A stretch of 12,333 nucleotides of DNA from Methylococcaceae bacterium (lineage in GTDB: Bacteria; Pseudomonadota; Gammaproteobacteria; Methylococcales; UBA1147): the NCBI GenBank assembly GCA_022616595.1, contig JAKEEL010000257.1, forward strand, positions 1 to 12,333, read 5' to 3'. Below, piece by piece: positions 1 to 7,886 of the stretch. The position numbers and the translations under genes were made by a program. The notes under the pieces are model-generated. The model saw only the letters and a list, made by a program, of their open reading frames with translations, made no database searches and had not been told where the DNA came from. How positions within the stretch are numbered: position 1 is the stretch's first letter; each line of letters starts with the position of its first letter.

Positions 1-968
1 CCGGGATTGACCAAGCCGATATTGCCGCCCTGTTTACCCGAGGCCTTGTCGTCCGAAAGCTTTTCAGCGACCGTTGCGAATTCTTCGCCATTTGCCAATA
101 GCTTCTCTGCCTCTCGGATTTTTTCAAGCGCTGCTGCTTCACCCTTCTCGCGGTCTTTGGTGCCGACAGCGGCCAGAATATGGCTGACCTTGCGGCGTTC
201 CTTACGCGTGTACAAGTCCTGCTCCGACTCATAAAAAGCCCGGACTTCGTCTTCTTTAACTTCCAGCTTCGCCGCAATATCCGAAAGATTCAAGTCGACA
301 TACTGAACAGAGACTTTTTCCGGATAACGAAACGCCGCTTCGTGTTCGCGATAGTATTTTTCGATTTCTTGCGGACCGATCGCGGCTTCGGACATCACTG
401 GCGATATCGCGACGTACTCGACGGTCCTCAATTGGTCCCGCAGATTTAGAAAACGTTCGATCTCCGTCCTGGTTGCGAAGCTTGATCGGGTAATTCCGTC
501 CTGGAGCTGGCCGATTTCCATTCCCTTCCGAATCTGTTCAACGAAATAAGGCTCCGTGAGGCCCTGAGCCCTGAGGACATTGGTATATTTTTCTTGATCG
601 AAACCCTTTTCGTTCTGGAAATAGGGCATCCCGCGAATCGCGTCGCGGATCTGTGCGTCGCTGACTAAAAAGCCCCGGTCGAGTGCTGTCTGACGCAGAA
701 CTTCCTCGTCAATCAAATTTTTGAGAGCCAGTTGTTTCAGCGTTGGCTCTTCGATCTGGCCGAGATTTCCAAGCTTGGCCGCCATCTGCTGATAGGCCCG
801 GCTCACGTCCGCCTGAAAAATTTCCTTTTCGCCGACAACCGCAACCGGTTGTTCCCGGCCGCCCCCGATATAGTTTTCGATGCCCCAGAATATGAATGGA
901 ATGCAGATCAACAACAGAATAATCCAGGCCAAGACCCCTTGGGCACGATCCCTTATGGATTGCAACAT
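1..968 (-). CDS. ppiD: PpiD-like membrane-anchored peptidyl-prolyl isomerase/chaperone, N-terminal part (runs off left edge)
   Basis: 322 complete codons are visible, starting at the ATG at 968-966 and open to base 1. PpiD is an inner-membrane-anchored periplasmic foldase that meets proteins leaving the Sec translocon. Seen here: a short basic N-terminus (MLQSIRDRAQG), one hydrophobic segment at about residues 12-30, then a SurA/PpiD-type chaperone region at about 40-250, including FDQEKYTNVLRAQGL near 123-137. A parvulin domain begins near RRKVSHILAAVG (258-269) and reaches GGNIGLVNP (314-322) at the edge. E. coli PpiD is about 620 residues, so roughly half is missing. The start is placed where the basic and hydrophobic anchor begins. 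The Shine-Dalgarno is poor (AAAGG about 12 nt upstream). It lies downstream of hupB, as in E. coli, but is separated from it by two tRNA genes and a terminator, so it probably has its own promoter, which I could not identify. Confidence 0.93.
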   Translation of the reverse strand, partial: MLQSIRDRAQGVLAWIILLLICIPFIFWGIENYIGGGREQPVAVVGEKEIFQADVSRAYQQMAAKLGNLGQIEEPTLKQLALKNLIDEEVLRQTALDRGFLVSDAQIRDAIRGMPYFQNEKGFDQEKYTNVLRAQGLTEPYFVEQIRKGMEIGQLQDGITRSSFATRTEIERFLNLRDQLRTVEYVAISPVMSEAAIGPQEIEKYYREHEAAFRYPEKVSVQYVDLNLSDIAAKLEVKEDEVRAFYESEQDLYTRKERRKVSHILAAVGTKDREKGEAAALEKIREAEKLLANGEEFATVAEKLSDDKASGKQGGNIGLVNP

Positions 969-1003
969 GCTATGACAACCTTTCGTGGTTCGAGAATGCG
1001 CAC

Positions 1004-1036
1004 AAAAAAACCCTGAACGCGGAAGTCCAGGGTTTT
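1004..1036 (-). terminator. Rho-independent terminator after tRNA-Asp
   Basis: On the minus strand a 9-bp perfect stem (AAAACCCTG pairing with CAGGGTTTT) encloses a loop of about 12 nt, and the U-tract is formed by the seven As at 1004-1010 of the plus strand. It begins 10 nt past the CCA end of tRNA-Asp and ends 35 nt before the ppiD start. It should end the hupB-tRNA-Val-tRNA-Asp transcript and uncouple ppiD from it. Confidence 0.9.
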
Positions 1037-1046
1037 GAATTTTAAC

Positions 1047-1123
1047 TGGCGGAGTGGACGGGGCTCGAACCCGCGACCCCCGGCGTGACAGGCCGGTATT
1101 CTAACCAACTGAACTACCACTCC
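1047..1123 (-). tRNA. tRNA-Asp (anticodon GUC)
   Basis: 77 nt including an encoded CCA (1047-1049). The acceptor stem starts GGAGTGG and closes with CCACTCC followed by the discriminator G. The D-arm contains AGTTCAGTTGGTTAGAAT, the anticodon arm is CCGGCCTGTCACGCCGG with anticodon GTC, and the T-arm is GCGGGTTCGAGCCCCGT. It closely matches proteobacterial tRNA-Asp. It sits 5 nt after the 3' end of tRNA-Val, so both are expected to be cut from one precursor. Confidence 0.98.
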
Positions 1124-1128
1124 GTAAT

Positions 1129-1204
1129 TGGTGGGTGCTGAGGGGATCGAACCCCCGACCCTCGCCTTGTAAGGGCGACGCTCTCCCAGCTGAGCTAAGC
1201 ACCC
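1129..1204 (-). tRNA. tRNA-Val (anticodon UAC)
   Basis: 76 nt including an encoded CCA (1129-1131). The acceptor stem is GGGTGCT/AGCACCC, the D-arm has TAGCTCAGCTGGGAGAGC, the anticodon arm is CGCCCTTACAAGGCG with anticodon TAC, and the T-arm is GGGGGTTCGATCCCCT. The 5' end is only 15 nt downstream of the hupB stop codon, with no room for a separate promoter in the gap, so it is probably cotranscribed with hupB. Confidence 0.98.
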
Positions 1205-1219
1205 GATCCAGGAAGCCGG

Positions 1220-1492
1220 CTAGTTTACAGCATCTTTCAGACCTTTTCCAGCTTTAAACCCGGGTACCTTCGCAGCCTTGATTTTAATCGTCTGCCCGGT
1301 TTGAGGGTTTCGTCCGGTTCTGGCCTCTCTTTTTTTAACGACGAAAGTGCCAAAACCGATCAAAGATACGCTGTCACCACTTTTCAGTGCGTCGGTTACC
1401 GCGGTGATAAATCCATCCAAGGCCCTGCCCGCATCTGCTTTCGCCAGACCGGCCTCTTCAGATATCGCACTTATCAATTCCGATTTATTCAT
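1220..1492 (-). CDS. hupB: DNA-binding protein HU, beta-type
   Basis: A 90-residue protein, the exact usual length of HU. HU is a dimeric nucleoid protein that bends DNA and supports replication, recombination and transcription control. The sequence shows the helical N-terminus MNKSELISAISEEAGL, the core GFGTF (46-50), and the DNA-intercalating beta-arm RNPQTGQ starting at R61 with the conserved proline P63, then the usual C-terminal VPGFKAGKGLKDAV. A strong Shine-Dalgarno (AGAGGGGGA) sits just upstream of the ATG. The position after lon identifies it as the hupB orthologue rather than hupA. A sigma-70 promoter lies about 100 bases upstream, and tRNA-Val follows 15 nt after the stop. Confidence 0.98.
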   Translation of the reverse strand: MNKSELISAISEEAGLAKADAGRALDGFITAVTDALKSGDSVSLIGFGTFVVKKREARTGRNPQTGQTIKIKAAKVPGFKAGKGLKDAVN

Positions 1493-1779
1493 TCAATCCC
1501 CCTCTTGGTGTTTAAACAGCATGTTGGTTTTGTGACCCGAATCGAAGTCGTACGCCCGGCAAAACGGACTCGCCACGAATTCTGCCGGAGTTTATAGCAG
1601 CAGACTGAAACCGGTGTCAAGCGCCTGAAGCATTGGCCGGCGCGGTTCTCTCGCCAGACCGGCGACCTCCGGTTGGATACGGCTTCCCCTTAATGAATTC
1701 GTTCCTTCGAAATGAGGAACCGGATGCCTGCGAGAGAAACATCAAATACACCGGCTCTTCACGAATCCCGACTCTGGAT
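1493..1779. other. lon-hupB intergenic region
   Basis: This 287-base gap contains the hupB promoter at 1591-1620 and its leader. The lon-proximal half has a 6-bp hairpin (GTTCCT/AGGAAC, 1701-1720, 8-nt loop) with no U-tract. That hairpin is enclosed by a wider 9-bp inverted repeat (TTCTCTCGC at 1646-1654, GCGAGAGAA at 1730-1738). I see no intact small gene and no classical terminator for lon. Confidence 0.5.
1591..1620 (-). promoter_or_regulatory. sigma-70 promoter for hupB (and the tRNAs behind it)
   Basis: On the minus strand, a perfect -35 box TTGACA (1615-1620) is followed by an 18-nt spacer and the -10 box TATAAA (1591-1596). The predicted start leaves a leader of roughly 90 nt before the hupB ATG. 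This is the best-matching promoter in the window, which fits a highly expressed nucleoid protein plus stable RNAs. Confidence 0.8.
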
Positions 1780-4215
1780 TCAATGCGCGGTCACGGGCCG
1801 ACTTTTTGCCACCTTTTTCGAACCTTTCTTTTTTTCGTCAACCGCGATTTCTTTACCGTTTTCCAAGGGGGTCGGCAAATACTGCAGCGCATATTCGAGC
1901 ACCTGGTCAATCCAACGAACGCTCTTGATTTCCAGATTCTGTTTGATATTCTTCGGCATTTCAATCAGATCCTTTTCGTTTTCTTCCGGTATCAATACCG
2001 TGGAGATCCCTCCACGGTGCGCCGCGAGCAGCTTTTCCTTCAACCCTCCGATCGGCAGAACTTCACCGCGCAAAGTAATCTCGCCGGTCATCGCGACATT
2101 CGCGCGAACCGGAATTTGAGTCAGTGCCGAAACCAGAGCCGTGCACATGCCGATCCCGGCACTCGGTCCGTCCTTCGGCGTCGCTCCTTCCGGGACATGG
2201 ACATGCATATCGTGCTTCTGAAAAGCCTCGGAATCGATCCCGAGCAGATTGGCGCGGCTGCGCACGACCGTTTCGGCGGCCTGAATCGATTCCTGCATGA
2301 CTTCTCCAAGCTTTCCGGTGCGCAAAATCCGCCCCTTTCCGGGCACGATCGCGGCTTCGATCGTGAGCAGCTCACCACCGACTTCGGTCCACGCGAGCCC
2401 GGTTACCTGCCCGACCCGATCGTTGTCTTCGACTTGGCCGTAGCGGTAACGCTTCACGCCGAGATATTTACCGAGATTGCGCGCGCTGACCGCGACCGCA
2501 CTCGGTCGTTTCGATTTCAGCAGCAGGTCTTTGACCACCTTGCGGCAGATCTTCGAAATTTCGCGTTCCAGATTTCGCACGCCGGCCTCGCGCGTATAGA
2601 AACGGATGATTTCGCGGATCGCGGATTCGCTGAGTTGCAGTTCGTTCTTTTTGAGGCCGTTGTTTTTAATCTGCTTCGGAATCAGGTATCGAATCGCGAT
2701 ATTTACCTTTTCGTCCTCGGTATAGCCCGCCAGGCGGATCACCTCCATCCTGTCCAGCAAGGGAGCCGGAATGTTCAGCGTATTCGCGGTCGCCACGAAC
2801 ATCACGTCGGAAAGGTCGAAATCCACCTCCAGATAATGATCGTTGAAGGTGTGGTTCTGTTCGGGATCCAGCACTTCGAGCAGCGCCGATGCCGGGTCAC
2901 CCCGGAAGTCCATCGCCATCTTGTCGATTTCGTCCAGCAGGAACATCGGATTCCGGGTTCCGATCCTGGACAGATTCTGCAGAATCTTGCCCGGCAACGA
3001 TCCGATGTAGGTGCGACGATGCCCCCTGATTTCGGCTTCGTCTCGAATTCCCCCGAGCGCCATCCGGATATAGCGCCGGTTGGTCGCACGCGCGATGGAT
3101 TGGCCCAATGAAGTCTTGCCGACGCCCGGAGGACCGACCAGACAGAGGATCGGCCCCTTTAATTTCCGGACCCGCTGTTGCACGGCGAGATATTCCAGAA
3201 TGCGCTCCTTGACCTTTTCCAGGCCGTAATGGTCATTCTCGAGCACCTGTCCGGCCTGTTTCAGATCGTGACGAACCTTGGTCTTTTTCTTCCACGGTAC
3301 GTTCACCATCCAGTCGATGTAATTGCGAACCACGGTCGCTTCGGCCGACATCGGCGACATCAATTTCAGCTTGTTCAGCTCGGCTTCGGCCTTGGTCCGG
3401 GCCTCCTTGGACATGCCGGAATCTGCGATCTTCTGAGCGAGTTCTTCCAGTTCGTTCGGCACATCGTCCATTTCACCTAGTTCCTTCTGGATCGCTTTCA
3501 TCTGTTCGTTCAGATAGTATTCGCGCTGGTTCTTTTCCATTTGTTGCTTGACCCGGCCGCGAATCCGTTTCTCCATTTCGAGGATATCGACTTCACCTTC
3601 CATCAAGGTCATCAACGTTTCCAGCCGCTTCGCGATTTCGTTCATTTCGAGAATCGACTGCTTGTCGTCGATTTTCAGCGTCATATGCGCCGCGATGGTA
3701 TCGGCCAGGCGGCTGGAATCATCGATTCCGGCCAGCGAGTTCAAGACTTCCGGAGGAATCTTCTTGTTCAGTTTGACATATTGGTCGAACATGGCGACCG
3801 CGGTCCTGACCAATCCTTCGAGTTCCTGCTCGTCCGGCTGCACCTGGTCGCGCAGGGCGGTCACTTCCGCGGAATAATAGCCCCGCAATTCTTCGTATCG
3901 ATGCACCACGCTGCGCTCGGCGCCTTCGACCAGCACCTTGACCGTCCCGTCCGGAAGCTTCAGCAACTGGAGAATGTTCGACAACGTTCCGACCATGTAC
4001 AGGTCATCAAAACCCGGATTGTCGACTTCGGCATCCCTCTGGGCCACCAGAAGAATCTGCTTGTTGTCGCGCATCGCGACATCCAGGGCTTCGATCGATT
4101 TATCCCGGCCGACGAACAGGGGGATCACCATATGCGGATAGACCACCACATCGCGCAGGGGAAGCACCGGTACCTTGCGCACTTGTTCTTGACCAAACTT
4201 CGATTTTGTTTCCAT
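1780..4215 (-). CDS. lon: ATP-dependent Lon protease
   Basis: An 811-residue LonA-type protease; E. coli Lon is 784. It is a cytoplasmic hexamer that unfolds and degrades misfolded and short-lived regulatory proteins. The N-terminal LON substrate-binding domain covers about residues 14-210 (VPVLPLRDVVVYPHMVIPL), followed by a helical linker. The AAA+ module has Walker A GPPGVGKT (361-368) and Walker B FLLDEID (425-431). The C-terminal peptidase has the catalytic Ser685 in DGPSAGIGM and Lys728 in GGLKEKLLAAHR; their 43-residue spacing equals that of E. coli S679/K722. A lysine-rich tail of about 25 residues (EKKKGSKKVAKSR) follows the protease fold. The Shine-Dalgarno is weak (AAGG about 9 nt upstream). 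A sigma-32-like promoter lies about 50 nt upstream of the ATG, which fits heat-shock induction. Confidence 0.98.
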   Translation of the reverse strand: METKSKFGQEQVRKVPVLPLRDVVVYPHMVIPLFVGRDKSIEALDVAMRDNKQILLVAQRDAEVDNPGFDDLYMVGTLSNILQLLKLPDGTVKVLVEGAERSVVHRYEELRGYYSAEVTALRDQVQPDEQELEGLVRTAVAMFDQYVKLNKKIPPEVLNSLAGIDDSSRLADTIAAHMTLKIDDKQSILEMNEIAKRLETLMTLMEGEVDILEMEKRIRGRVKQQMEKNQREYYLNEQMKAIQKELGEMDDVPNELEELAQKIADSGMSKEARTKAEAELNKLKLMSPMSAEATVVRNYIDWMVNVPWKKKTKVRHDLKQAGQVLENDHYGLEKVKERILEYLAVQQRVRKLKGPILCLVGPPGVGKTSLGQSIARATNRRYIRMALGGIRDEAEIRGHRRTYIGSLPGKILQNLSRIGTRNPMFLLDEIDKMAMDFRGDPASALLEVLDPEQNHTFNDHYLEVDFDLSDVMFVATANTLNIPAPLLDRMEVIRLAGYTEDEKVNIAIRYLIPKQIKNNGLKKNELQLSESAIREIIRFYTREAGVRNLEREISKICRKVVKDLLLKSKRPSAVAVSARNLGKYLGVKRYRYGQVEDNDRVGQVTGLAWTEVGGELLTIEAAIVPGKGRILRTGKLGEVMQESIQAAETVVRSRANLLGIDSEAFQKHDMHVHVPEGATPKDGPSAGIGMCTALVSALTQIPVRANVAMTGEITLRGEVLPIGGLKEKLLAAHRGGISTVLIPEENEKDLIEMPKNIKQNLEIKSVRWIDQVLEYALQYLPTPLENGKEIAVDEKKKGSKKVAKSRPVTAH

Positions 4216-4262
4216 ATCCGCAGCCTTGGGGTTGTCAATGAAAATCTGGGAGATCAGCTACA

Positions 4263-4291
4263 GAATGGGTCCTTCAGGCGCAAATTGCAAG
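4263..4291 (-). promoter_or_regulatory. candidate sigma-32 (heat-shock) promoter of lon
   Basis: The minus strand has CTTGCA (4286-4291; consensus CTTGAA), a 15-nt spacer, and ACCCATTC (4263-4270; consensus CCCCATNT). The predicted start would leave a leader of about 40 nt before the lon ATG. E. coli lon is driven by sigma-32, and this site is in the equivalent place. No sigma-70 pair is evident in the same gap: the TTGACA-like hexamer at about 4232-4237 is too close to the start codon to serve. Confidence 0.6.
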
Positions 4292-4428
4292 AGATCGATC
4301 GCGAATTTTTGAGCTGGCATCATGCCGCTTCCCGGACATCGGCGAACCGGTCGGCTTCGAAAGCCCCGGCGTCGCCCGTTCATGCCGGTAGCACCAAGGG
4401 CCTTCAGCCCGGTCAAGCGCGGGTTGTC

Positions 4429-5706
4429 TCAGGACTCCGCAGACAGACGCTTCGGATCGCTGTTTAGGTAAATCAGATAAGGTGCGGATTCGCCGTTAAT
4501 CACTCCCGCATCGACGACGATCTTACTGATATTCCTGCTCGAGGGTAGTTCATACATGGAGTCGAGCAGAACGTGTTCGAGAATGGTCCTGAGCCCGCGA
4601 GCACCGGTTTTGCGTTCCATGGCCTTGCGTGCGATCGCGCGCAGGCCGTCATCGCGTATTTCCAGCTCGCAATCCTCCATTTCGAACAGACGGCCGTATT
4701 GTTTGGCCAGGGCATTCTTAGGCTCGGTCAAGATCTTCACCAAGGCATCTTCGTCCAGTTCCTCCAGGGTCGCAACCACGGGAAGCCGGCCCACGAACTC
4801 CGGAATCAACCCGTATTTGATCAAGTCTTCCGCCTCGACGTCGGCAAGCACCTGACCGACATTTTTCATTTCGTTCTTGGTTTTGACTTCCGCCGAGAAC
4901 CCGATTCCGCCTTTCTCGGATCGTGCGCGAATCACCTTATCGAGACCCGCGAAGGCCCCGCCGACGATAAACAGGATGTTTCCGGTATTGACCTGGAGAA
5001 ACTCCTGCTGCGGATGTTTGCGGCCTCCCTGCGGCGGCACCGAGGCGATCGTGCCTTCGATGAGTTTCAGAAGGGCCTGCTGAACCCCCTCACCCGATAC
5101 GTCGCGGGTGATCGAAGGATTGTCGGATTTACGCGATATCTTGTCGATTTCATCGATATAAACGATTCCGGACTCGGCCTTTTCAACGTCGTAATCGCAT
5201 TTTTGCAGGATTTTCTGGATGATGTTTTCGACATCCTCCCCGACATAGCCCGCTTCGGTGAGCGTGGTCGCATCGGCAATCGTAAATGGAACATCGAGCA
5301 GTCTGGCCAAGGTTTCCGCGAGGAGGGTCTTGCCCGAGCCGGTCGGACCGATCAACAAAATATTGCTTTTGGCGAGTTCGATATCGTCCCGCTTCGAATG
5401 CGCGCGAAGCCGCTTGTAATGGTTGTACACGGCAACCGCGAGCACTTTCTTGGCTTCGTCCTGTCCGATGACATATTCGTCCAGTACTCTCTTGATCTTT
5501 TTGGGTGTCGGGAGTTCGTCCTTTCCGGACGGTGAATTGTCCTGCAGTTCTTCACGAATGATATCGTTACAGAGTTCCACACATTCGTCGCACACAAAAA
5601 CCGAGGGGCCGGCGATGAGTTTCCTGACCTCATGCTGGCTTTTTCCGCAAAACGAGCAGTAAAGAAGCTTTCCTTCACTGTCTTTGCCTGTTCTATCGTC
5701 GCTCAT
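4429..5706 (-). CDS. clpX: ATP-dependent Clp protease, ATP-binding subunit ClpX
   Basis: 425 residues, about the length of E. coli ClpX (424). The hexameric AAA+ unfoldase recognises tagged substrates and threads them into ClpP. An N-terminal C4 zinc-binding domain uses C17/C20 and C39/C42 (CSFC, CDEC). Walker A is GPTGSGKT (120-127) and Walker B ends in DEID (185-188). The pore loop GYVG is at 153-156, the RKH loop at 229-231, the ClpP-docking IGF loop at 268-270, the arginine finger R307 in EFVGRLP, and the sensor-2 arginine R370 in GARGLR. All key residues are intact. The Shine-Dalgarno AAGAGG lies about 8 nt before the ATG. A 218-base gap separates it from clpP, enough for its own promoter, although I find no confident -35/-10 pair. 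Confidence 0.98.
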   Translation of the reverse strand: MSDDRTGKDSEGKLLYCSFCGKSQHEVRKLIAGPSVFVCDECVELCNDIIREELQDNSPSGKDELPTPKKIKRVLDEYVIGQDEAKKVLAVAVYNHYKRLRAHSKRDDIELAKSNILLIGPTGSGKTLLAETLARLLDVPFTIADATTLTEAGYVGEDVENIIQKILQKCDYDVEKAESGIVYIDEIDKISRKSDNPSITRDVSGEGVQQALLKLIEGTIASVPPQGGRKHPQQEFLQVNTGNILFIVGGAFAGLDKVIRARSEKGGIGFSAEVKTKNEMKNVGQVLADVEAEDLIKYGLIPEFVGRLPVVATLEELDEDALVKILTEPKNALAKQYGRLFEMEDCELEIRDDGLRAIARKAMERKTGARGLRTILEHVLLDSMYELPSSRNISKIVVDAGVINGESAPYLIYLNSDPKRLSAES

Positions 5707-5924
5707 TGATGACCTCTTTACCCCCTGGACAAAATTCTTTCCCTGATTACAACCTTGCTACGATCAGGAATTTTTTGCAAGAGGGTAGGAATTATTTTTC
5801 ATTAAAGTCGCTTTAGCATACACAATAATCGAGGATTCCACCAACTTACCGGAACGCGGCGAGTCGTGAAGCTTTGATTCGATTCATCGCCGCCCCGGGC
5901 ACGACTCGGGAACTGGTACGGGCT

Positions 5925-6566
5925 TCAGTTATCCGCGACCCGTTCACGCTTTTCGAGCACTCGGTCCACCAATCCATATTCCCTGGCGTCGGACCCGCTC
6001 ATAAAATTATCCCGGTCGGTATCGTTTTGAATTTTTTCCAGAGACTGGCCGGTGTGTTTCGACAGAATCTTGTTCAATCGATCCTTGACCAGCAGGATTT
6101 CCCGGGCGTGGATGTCGATATCGCTGGCCTGCCCCTGGAATCCCCCCAAAGGCTGGTGAATCATCACCCGCGAATGGGGCAGACAAAATCGCTTGCCGTG
6201 AGCGCCTCCGGCCAATAACAGTGCGCCCATACTGGCAGCCTGTCCGAGACACATGGTGCTGACATCGGGCTTGATGAATTGCATCGTATCGTAAATCGCG
6301 AGCCCCGCCGTCACGGCGCCGCCCGGAGAATTGATATACAGGTGAATATCCTTATCCGGGTTCTCCGACTCGAGGAACAGCAGTTGGGCGACCACCAGAT
6401 TGGCCATATAGTCCTCGACCTGGCCGACCAGAAATATGACGCGTTCCTTCAGTAGTCGTGAATAAATATCGAAAGACCGTTCGCCTCGTGCGGTCTGTTC
6501 GATCACAATCGGAACCAATCCGGTCGCGGAGGGTTGATACGCTGAATCGGAGTCATACTTAATCAT
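5925..6566 (-). CDS. clpP: ATP-dependent Clp protease proteolytic subunit ClpP
   Basis: A 213-residue serine peptidase that forms the tetradecameric degradation chamber used by ClpX. The catalytic triad is visible: Ser112 in GQAASMGA, His137 in VMIHQPLGG, and Asp186 in NDTDRDNF. Each is one position beyond E. coli precursor numbering (111, 136, 185). The short N-terminus before LVPIVIEQT is the usual propeptide region. The Shine-Dalgarno AGGA precedes the ATG. Only 31 bases separate this start from the tig stop codon region, so it is likely translated from a tig-clpP transcript. Confidence 0.98.
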   Translation of the reverse strand: MIKYDSDSAYQPSATGLVPIVIEQTARGERSFDIYSRLLKERVIFLVGQVEDYMANLVVAQLLFLESENPDKDIHLYINSPGGAVTAGLAIYDTMQFIKPDVSTMCLGQAASMGALLLAGGAHGKRFCLPHSRVMIHQPLGGFQGQASDIDIHAREILLVKDRLNKILSKHTGQSLEKIQNDTDRDNFMSGSDAREYGLVDRVLEKRERVADN

Positions 6567-6590
6567 CTAATTATCCTGTCTTTGGTTTAA

Positions 6591-7886
6591 TCAATCGACG
6601 CTCGTCAAACTCGCGAACTCTACAGGCTCATCGGTAACCTGCGCACCTGCCAGAATCAGATCCGCGACCTGGTCTTCCAGTACCAACTGTTCAATCGGTT
6701 TCAGTTGCTCCGGGTCGGAATAGTACCAGTCGACCACGGAGTCGGGCGAATTGAAACCTTGAGCCAGATCCTGAACCACCTTGAAAACTCGATCCCGATC
6801 CGCCTTTAGACTGTTTTGAGCGATGATTTCGGCCAACAACAATGCGAGCTTCACGCGCCGCCGTGCTTGTGACTCATAGTAAGCGAGTTGTTCCTCGCTA
6901 AGTTGCGTTTCGGAGTCTCCATACTTCGGGGAATGCTGCTTTTTCAATTGTTCGATTTCCTGTTCGACCATGACTTCCGGCAGCGTAACCGTATTCGCCT
7001 GGAGCATTGCGTCCATGACCAACGATTTGGTTCTCGCTTGGATGGCGCGATTTTTCTGTTTTTCCAAGCGCTCTTTCAATGAACTACGGAATTCGCCGGG
7101 ATCCCCGGACTCGATTCCGAACCGTTTGAAAAATTCCGCATCCAGATCCGGGAGTACGGATTCTTCGACTTTTTGGACCCGCACCGTGAATTCGGCCGAC
7201 TTTCCGGCAAATTTTACATCGCCGTAATCTTCCGGATAGCGCAGGGTAAATGTTTTCTCGCCGCCTGCTTGCAATCCGATCAGGTTGTTCTCGAATCCGG
7301 GAATCATCTGCCCGGCTCCGATTTCGACCTCGAAATCATCGATCGGACCTTCGCTGAAACTTTCCCCCTCGACCGAGCCGGAAAAAGACAGCATGAGTTT
7401 GTCGTTCTGCCCGGCTTCCCTTTCCACGGTCCGCCAGTTCCTTTGTTGACGGCGCAGCTTTTCGACCGCCGCGTCGATATCCGACTCGGATATTTCACAA
7501 ACCGGTCGAACGATGTTCAACGCTTGGTAGGGGCTCAACCGGATGCTCGGATAGACCTCGAAACTGGCCTCGAACTCCAAGCCCTTGCCGGCTTCGTGCA
7601 CGGTATGTTCGATAAGCGGCACCCCGGCGGGCCGAAGGTGGTGATCGTTCAAGGCATCGAACAACGTGGACCGGATCAATTGACCGACCACTTCAATTCG
7701 TACGGATTCGCCATAACGTTTCCGGATGAGTCCGATCGGGACCTTGCCGGGGCGGAATCCATCCAGTTTGACCGTCCGGGCTAGTGAATCGATCCGTTTG
7801 GCGCACTCTGATTGAATCGTATCTTCCGGAACCTGAACTTTCAGCTTTCTTTTGAGTTCAGATGTCTGTTCAACGGAAATTTGCAT
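6591..7886 (-). CDS. tig: Trigger factor, ribosome-associated chaperone and prolyl isomerase
   Basis: 431 residues, against 432 in E. coli. Trigger factor binds ribosomal protein L23 at the exit tunnel and shields nascent chains. The ribosome-docking signature GFRPGKVP is at residues 43-50. An FKBP-like domain spans about 150-245 (DNKLMLSFSGSVEGE to GEKTFTLRYPEDYGD), followed by the helical C-terminal substrate-binding arms. The start is supported by a strong Shine-Dalgarno, GAGGAG, about 6 nt upstream of the ATG. It heads the tig-clpP pair and lies 165 bases after tRNA-Leu; no convincing promoter is seen in that gap, so read-through from the tRNA-Leu promoter is possible. Confidence 0.97.
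   Translation of the reverse strand: MQISVEQTSELKRKLKVQVPEDTIQSECAKRIDSLARTVKLDGFRPGKVPIGLIRKRYGESVRIEVVGQLIRSTLFDALNDHHLRPAGVPLIEHTVHEAGKGLEFEASFEVYPSIRLSPYQALNIVRPVCEISESDIDAAVEKLRRQQRNWRTVEREAGQNDKLMLSFSGSVEGESFSEGPIDDFEVEIGAGQMIPGFENNLIGLQAGGEKTFTLRYPEDYGDVKFAGKSAEFTVRVQKVEESVLPDLDAEFFKRFGIESGDPGEFRSSLKERLEKQKNRAIQARTKSLVMDAMLQANTVTLPEVMVEQEIEQLKKQHSPKYGDSETQLSEEQLAYYESQARRRVKLALLLAEIIAQNSLKADRDRVFKVVQDLAQGFNSPDSVVDWYYSDPEQLKPIEQLVLEDQVADLILAGAQVTDEPVEFASLTSVD

Noticed and set aside
1633..3111. Long plus-strand open frame (492 codons) opposite lon
   Set aside because: It lies antisense to a complete lon gene with every catalytic motif intact. Its translation is rich in Arg, His, Phe and Gln, has no recognisable domain, and is a codon-bias shadow.
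4393..4413. Terminator-like hairpin 15 nt after clpX
   Set aside because: A 4-bp GGGC/GCCC stem with an imperfect 3-bp extension and no U-tract; too weak to call a terminator.
3541..5535. Further long plus-strand frames opposite lon and clpX (3541-4467 and 4573-5535)
   Set aside because: They overlap the conserved minus-strand genes, have no family resemblance and no supporting Shine-Dalgarno, and are typical antisense shadows in GC-biased DNA.
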